Both the position numbers and the translations under genes were made by a program. Below are positions 6,852-10,318 of a stretch of DNA of 10,318 nucleotides, piece after piece. Source of the stretch: Deltaproteobacteria bacterium (GTDB lineage: Bacteria; Myxococcota_A; Polyangia; JAAYKL01); assembly GCA_011389755.1 (NCBI GenBank), contig JAABTR010000023.1, positions 1 through 10,318 of the forward strand, given 5' to 3'. Position 1 is the stretch's first letter. Each line of letters begins with the position of its first letter. Below the pieces are notes generated by a model. That model saw nothing but the letters and a program-made list of their open reading frames with translations. It was not told where the DNA came from and searched no databases.

Positions 6852-6854
6852 GAT
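6846..6854 (+). promoter_or_regulatory. Candidate extended -10 promoter for the acyltransferase operon
   Basis: TGTTATGAT at 6846-6854 is a full extended -10 element (TGn plus TATGAT, 5 of 6 to TATAAT). No good -35 exists at 17 bp (GAATAA), which is tolerated by extended -10 promoters. The predicted start, near 6860-6862, falls on or next to the start codon of the acyltransferase gene, implying a leaderless or nearly leaderless transcript. Confidence 0.4.
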
Positions 6855-6863
6855 GCGCCGGTG

Positions 6864-7766
6864 ATGCGACGACGGGCGAAAAATTGGCTGATCTACCACG
6901 CGGTCCACGCGGCGATGCGGCTCATCGGCGGGACGCCGGATAGGTTCCAAGGCGCCCTGGCCCGGTTTCTCGCCGCCGCCGGGTGGCTTTTGGCGGCGGC
7001 GCCCAGAGACCTGGCCCTGTCTCAGATGAGCCGGGCACTGCGCCGCAGCCGAGCAGGCGTGGAGCCGCTGGCGCGGGGTCTTTTTTTGCACCTGGCCAGA
7101 AGCGCCGTCGAAATCTGCCGCTACCTGCGCTGCCCGCAAAGGGCGCCGGCGATTCGCGTGGGCGCCCCCTCTCGCGCGGCCCTCGAAGAGGCCCTGGCGC
7201 AGGGCAAAGGGGTCGTCTTCGTAACCGGGCACATGGGCAACTGGGAGCTGATGGCCTCGGGTCTGGCCCACCTGGGCTATCCCATCAGCGCCGTGGCCAA
7301 GGCGAGCTATGATCCCCGCTTCACGGCGCTGATGGACAAAGCGCGCCAGAGTGCGGGCGTCCAGCCGATCTACCGGGGCCGCCCCGGCTCGGTCGCCGCG
7401 ATGCTGCGCGCGCTGAGGTCGAATCGGGTGCTCGGGCTGCTCATCGACCAGGACACAAAGGTGCCCAGCGCCTTCGTGCCGTTCTTCGGCCGCCCCGCCA
7501 AGACCCCCCTTGGCGCCGCGGTCCTGTCGCGCCGGTGCGGCGCGGCCGTGGTCGTCGGGACCTGCCGTCGATGCCGCCGGGGGCGCCTCGAGGTCCACAT
7601 CGAGGGGGTGTCGCTCGAGGGGATGGACGACGTGGCCGCGACGGCCCACCTGACCGCCTTGCTGGAGGCGCGGATTCGACGGCGGCCGAGTCAGTGGCTC
7701 TGGTTCCACGAGCGCTGGAAGAGCGCGCCCGAAGAAAAGCGTGAGACCGCAGAGGTGACTCCATGA
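6864..7766 (+). CDS. LpxL/HtrB-family lipid A acyltransferase
   Basis: 300 aa, the usual length, from the ATG at 6864 (a GTG at 6861 would add one residue). The basic N-terminus (MRRRAKNW) precedes a hydrophobic region suited to inner-membrane anchoring. The acyltransferase signature HMGNWE gives the catalytic H(X)4E pair at His123 and Glu128. It is followed by YRGRPGS at about 170-176, the strand LGLLIDQDTK at about 190-199, FVPFFGRPAKTPLGAA, and the late WLWFHERWK motif. Members add a secondary acyl chain from acyl-ACP to Kdo-lipid A or a lipid A precursor. Which position and chain length cannot be read from the sequence. No clear Shine-Dalgarno site precedes the start, which fits the leaderless reading. 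A run of seven T (about 7081-7087) lies in frame. The stop overlaps the next gene as ATGA. Confidence 0.9.
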   Translation: MRRRAKNWLIYHAVHAAMRLIGGTPDRFQGALARFLAAAGWLLAAAPRDLALSQMSRALRRSRAGVEPLARGLFLHLARSAVEICRYLRCPQRAPAIRVGAPSRAALEEALAQGKGVVFVTGHMGNWELMASGLAHLGYPISAVAKASYDPRFTALMDKARQSAGVQPIYRGRPGSVAAMLRALRSNRVLGLLIDQDTKVPSAFVPFFGRPAKTPLGAAVLSRRCGAAVVVGTCRRCRRGRLEVHIEGVSLEGMDDVAATAHLTALLEARIRRRPSQWLWFHERWKSAPEEKRETAEVTP

Positions 7767-8350
7767 CGAAAGACGCTCTGCAGGCGGTCCTCGAAGGCCT
7801 TTCGCGCAGCGAAGATCCTCTCGTCGCCGCCCTGGCTCAGCTGCTGTCAGTCTCCGATCCGGAACACGACACCGTCCTCGAGCCCTTGTCCCTCCTCGCC
7901 GCTTCGCGAAGCGCTTCTTTGGAGGAGGCCTCGGCGCTCGTGTCCGCCTTGGTGGCGATAGACAAGGCGATCGCCGCGACGTGTCCCCAGAGGCTGCCTT
8001 TCGCGACCCGGCTGGCCCCTTTTTGCACCCAGAGGCTCTTGCACGCGGCCTTGGAGGCCGCGAAGGATCAAGCCGAATTTCGGCTCGCACAGCGGTCGCC
8101 CATCGTCAAGCTCGGGCGAAGGACTCTCTTCGCGGCGCCGACTGAGCTTGTGTCCCGCGAGGCCGTGGCCCATTTTTTCGACCGGATCATCCTCGCCGCT
8201 CGGGAGGCAAGAGCAAGTAAAATCATCCTATTTCAAGATCACCCCCCCGCGCCGCTGCTCGAGTCCCAACTCGACCAGCTGCGCGCGGAGCTCGAGGCTG
8301 TCGGAGCCCGCCTCGTTGTTCGTCTGCTCGAAACGAAAAAAGACAATTAG
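7763..8350 (+). CDS. Conserved-looking protein of unknown function
   Basis: 195 aa, not recognised. It overlaps the acyltransferase stop (ATGA), and AGAGGTG lies about five bases upstream, so the start is firm and translation is probably coupled. It has no signal peptide and no membrane segment. Residues 1-110 look all-helical and Leu/Ala-rich, with Cys74 and Cys88 as the only cysteines. Residues 113-190 look like an alternating alpha/beta domain: IVKLGRRTLFAAP, the helix SREAVAHFFDRIILAAREARA, the strand KIILFQD, a second amphipathic helix at 166-180, and ARLVVRLLE. That arrangement resembles a STAS-like or small Rossmann-like fold, but I see no diagnostic motif and do not assign one. A soluble, cytoplasmic accessory of the acyltransferase or of the following radical SAM gene is the most that context allows. 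Confidence 0.7.
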   Translation: MTKDALQAVLEGLSRSEDPLVAALAQLLSVSDPEHDTVLEPLSLLAASRSASLEEASALVSALVAIDKAIAATCPQRLPFATRLAPFCTQRLLHAALEAAKDQAEFRLAQRSPIVKLGRRTLFAAPTELVSREAVAHFFDRIILAAREARASKIILFQDHPPAPLLESQLDQLRAELEAVGARLVVRLLETKKDN

Positions 8351-8415
8351 AATCACCCTATTGACTCGTTCAAGCAGTGCGTCCAGAGCCTTCTTGTCAT
8401 ACACTTAAAGGGATG

Positions 8416-9570
8416 ATGCGACTTGAACCATGCTGCGCGCCCATGAGCCGGCGAAAGATGCTGCGCTTGGCATCTTGTGCCGCGGCGGCAGGCCCGCTTT
8501 TGGCCGTCAGCCCGGGACTGGCCGAGCCGCTGCCCGCGCATCCGGCGCTGCACTGGGAGCCGGCGGGCGAGAACAAGGTCCGCTGCCTCCTGTGTCCGCG
8601 GCGATGCGTGGTCGCCGATCGGGAGCGGGGCACCTGCGGTGTGCGAGAGAACCGCGGCGGAAAGTACGTCACCCTCGTGCACTCTCGCGTGGCGGCCCTC
8701 AACGTCGACCCCATCGAAAAAAAGCCCCTTTTTCACTATCGACCCGGGACCAAGGCTTTCTCCATGGCCACGGCCGGGTGCAACATCGAGTGTCGCTTCT
8801 GCCAGAACTGGGAGCTGAGCCAGTTCCGGCCCGAACAGGTCCGCAGCAAAGAGCTCACCCCAGGCCACGTCGTGCGCGAAGCCAAGCGCGCAGGCGCGTC
8901 GAGCATCGCGTTTACTTACTCAGAGCCCGTGATCTTCTATGAGTACATGCGCGATATTTGCACAGCCGCCGCGGACACGGACCTCGGCCGCGTGATGATC
9001 TCCAACGGCTACATCGAAGAGCGCCCGCTCCTCGAGCTGCTACCTCACCTGGACGCCGTAAAAATAGACTTCAAGGCTTTTTCTCAAGGCTTTTACAAAG
9101 ATGTCTGCTCAGCCGATCTCAAGCCGGTGCTCGACACCCTGGTACGCATCCGCGACAAAGGCGTCTGGCTCGAAATGGTGATGCTGGTCATCCCGACCCT
9201 CAACGACAGCCCCAGGCAGCTCGAGGCGATGAGCCGCTGGATCGTCCAAAAACTCGGGCCCGAGGTGCCGATACACTTCACCCGGTTTCATCCCATGTAC
9301 AAGATCAAGAACCTGCCCCCCACGCCGGTGGCGACCCTGGAAAATGCCCGCCGCATCGCCCGGCAGCAGGGGATCGCCCACGCGTACACAGGCAACCTGC
9401 CGGGCCACGCCGGCGAGAACACCTACTGCGCGAGCTGCGCAGGGGTTTTAATCGAGCGCGACGGGTACGAAATAAAATCGAACAACATCACAGACGGCCG
9501 CTGTCCGAGTTGTCGCCATCCGATAACGGGAGTGTGGGGTGCACGGCGAAGCCTTCGAGGGAAGCCATGA
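8416..9570 (+). CDS. amrS: AmmeMemoRadiSam-type radical SAM protein with Tat-like signal
   Basis: 384 aa from the ATG at 8416 (AAAGG four bases upstream; the ATGs at 8413 and 8443 are alternatives). The N-terminus carries MSRRKMLRLA at 10-19, a hydrophobic Ala/Leu stretch and AxA-like GLA at 34-36, which together look like a twin-arginine export signal. A Cys cluster follows (C57, C60, C64, C74). The radical SAM site is AGCNIECRFCQNWELS, with C122-x3-C126-x2-C129 binding the 4Fe-4S cluster. Other landmarks are FTYSEPVIFYEY at 166-177, VKIDFKAF at 215-222 and HFTRFHPMYK at 287-296. The C-terminus has two CxxC pairs (C338/C341, C363/C366), likely a zinc ribbon. The sequence matches the radical SAM member of the AmmeMemoRadiSam trio, whose reaction is not settled. 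Its usual partners, Memo and AMMECR1, are not in the window. The stop overlaps the HDOD gene as ATGA. Confidence 0.9.
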   Translation: MRLEPCCAPMSRRKMLRLASCAAAAGPLLAVSPGLAEPLPAHPALHWEPAGENKVRCLLCPRRCVVADRERGTCGVRENRGGKYVTLVHSRVAALNVDPIEKKPLFHYRPGTKAFSMATAGCNIECRFCQNWELSQFRPEQVRSKELTPGHVVREAKRAGASSIAFTYSEPVIFYEYMRDICTAAADTDLGRVMISNGYIEERPLLELLPHLDAVKIDFKAFSQGFYKDVCSADLKPVLDTLVRIRDKGVWLEMVMLVIPTLNDSPRQLEAMSRWIVQKLGPEVPIHFTRFHPMYKIKNLPPTPVATLENARRIARQQGIAHAYTGNLPGHAGENTYCASCAGVLIERDGYEIKSNNITDGRCPSCRHPITGVWGARRSLRGKP

Positions 9571-10318
9571 CGTCCAAAAAAAGAAAGATCATAGAAGCCG
9601 TCCAGCAGACCAAGGAGCTGCCCTCTTTTCCCGACGTCGTGATGCGGCTCGAAGAGGAAATGAACAAACCCGAGCCGTCGGTGGAGAAGGTGGCCAAAAT
9701 CGTCCAAGAGGACCCTCCTTTGTCTGCCCGCTTTCTCCAAGTCGCGAACTCGGCCTACTACTCCCGAACCCGGCAGACCACGTCGATATCCCAGGCCGTC
9801 CTGCGCTTGGGGCTGTCCGAGGCCCGCAAGATAGCCGTCGCCGCCGGTGTCTTCAGCAAGCTGAGCCAGGTGGGAGGCCGGGACACGAGGCCATTTTGGA
9901 CCCACAGCCTGGCCACGGCGCTGGCCACCGAGATCATCGTCAAGCGCGCCCCGAAGAAGCCGCCTTTGGAGCTGCTGGACTCGGCGTTCGCCGCCGGGCT
10001 CTTGCACGATCTCGGCGCGCTCGCCCTGCACCAAGTCATCCCCGATGAGTACGACGCGCTGATCGAGGAGGCCGCCCAGACCGGCCGGAGCGTTCACGAG
10101 CTCGAGGCCGAGAGGCTCGAGGTCACCCATGAAGAGATCGGGGAGATCCTCACCAAGCGCTGGGGCCTCCCCGAGACCATAAGCTCGGCCATCCACCACC
10201 ACCACCGCCCGAGCCACGCCATGAGCAAGGTTCAACCCTTGGCTCAGCTCATCAACATCGCCGACGCCATCTGCGTGGAGCAGGGCTTTGGGCGCCCCGA
10301 ATCGACCAACCCACCCGT
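9567..10318 (+). CDS. HDOD-domain signalling protein, C-terminus cut by the window edge
   Basis: 250 residues are visible and the frame is open at the right edge. The ATG at 9567 overlaps the amrS stop as ATGA, with GAGGG five bases upstream. A charged N-terminus is followed by the HDOD pattern: LPSFPDVVMRLEE at 18-30, AKIVQEDPPLSARFLQVANSAYY at 43-65, and SISQAVLRLGLSEARKIAV at 73-91. Unlike many degenerate members it keeps a full set of possible HD metal ligands: H113, H147-D148 in GLLHDLG, H188, H210-H211 in AIHHHHRP, and D233. HDOD proteins act in signal transduction and in regulating motility, stress or the cell cycle, often without known enzyme activity. A further output domain may lie beyond the window. 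Which signal it handles cannot be told; its link to amrS is translational coupling only. Confidence 0.88.
   Translation, partial: MTSKKRKIIEAVQQTKELPSFPDVVMRLEEEMNKPEPSVEKVAKIVQEDPPLSARFLQVANSAYYSRTRQTTSISQAVLRLGLSEARKIAVAAGVFSKLSQVGGRDTRPFWTHSLATALATEIIVKRAPKKPPLELLDSAFAAGLLHDLGALALHQVIPDEYDALIEEAAQTGRSVHELEAERLEVTHEEIGEILTKRWGLPETISSAIHHHHRPSHAMSKVQPLAQLINIADAICVEQGFGRPESTNPP

Noticed and set aside
7080..7088. Run of seven T inside the acyltransferase gene, and A7 runs near 2200, 2682, 8719 and 9576, as phase-variation or slippage sites
   Set aside because: The runs encode ordinary residues in frame (Leu-Phe-Leu or Lys), or lie in a short spacer, and flanking frames are intact. Seven bases is short for phase variation; nothing else supports it.
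8351..8412. Promoter before the radical SAM gene (TTGACT near 8361 or TACACT at 8400-8405)
   Set aside because: The two hexamers are not properly spaced with each other and neither has a matching partner; co-transcription with the upstream genes is simpler.
8430..8480. Lipoprotein signal (LASC) in the radical SAM N-terminus
   Set aside because: The hydrophobic stretch follows the Cys instead of preceding it, and the twin-Arg plus GLA arrangement fits better.
9423..10235. Minus-strand open frame of 270 codons opposite the amrS end and HDOD gene
   Set aside because: Shadow of the HDOD frame, which carries full family motifs and is open to the window edge.

Overview
The window is high-GC and Gram-negative. 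Two genes of lipid A assembly, a predicted outer-membrane barrel, an ExbB/ExbD proton channel and a FrzS/AglZ-type receiver/coiled-coil protein point to a deltaproteobacterial or Myxococcota-like chromosome. This placement is inferred from gene content alone; there is no rRNA or other phylogenetic marker. Gene density is very high, with several 4-base start/stop overlaps. No tRNA, rRNA, CRISPR, insertion sequence, attachment site or phage gene was seen.

Left block (1-2107, minus strand): lpxB (lipid A disaccharide synthase) is followed, through a GTGA overlap, by a GT39/PMT-type membrane glycosyltransferase that runs off the left edge. The pair probably builds and decorates lipid A or LPS. 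An 85-bp divergent spacer separates lpxB from a plus-strand DUF721/DciA-like gene (2193-2681), which converges on the next block.

Middle block (2711-6732, minus strand): exbB-like, exbD-like and a predicted outer-membrane beta-barrel gene overlap one another (ATGA, then TTGA). After a 157-bp gap carrying a good promoter candidate comes a 696-aa protein with an N-terminal pseudo-receiver (Cys at the phospho-acceptor position), an acidic linker and a long coiled coil, built like FrzS/AglZ of Myxococcus. No TonB is present. A proton channel, an outer-membrane protein and a FrzS/AglZ-like scaffold side by side resemble the parts list of the myxobacterial Agl/Glt gliding machine. This is the most interesting feature of the window.

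Right block (6864-10318, plus strand): an LpxL/HtrB-type lipid A acyltransferase, an unrecognised 195-aa protein (ATGA overlap), a radical SAM protein of the AmmeMemoRadiSam type with an apparent Tat signal, and an HDOD protein (ATGA overlap) cut by the right edge. The 131-bp divergent spacer between exbB and the acyltransferase holds a 24-bp dyad that overlaps candidate promoter elements for both directions. It is a plausible shared operator.
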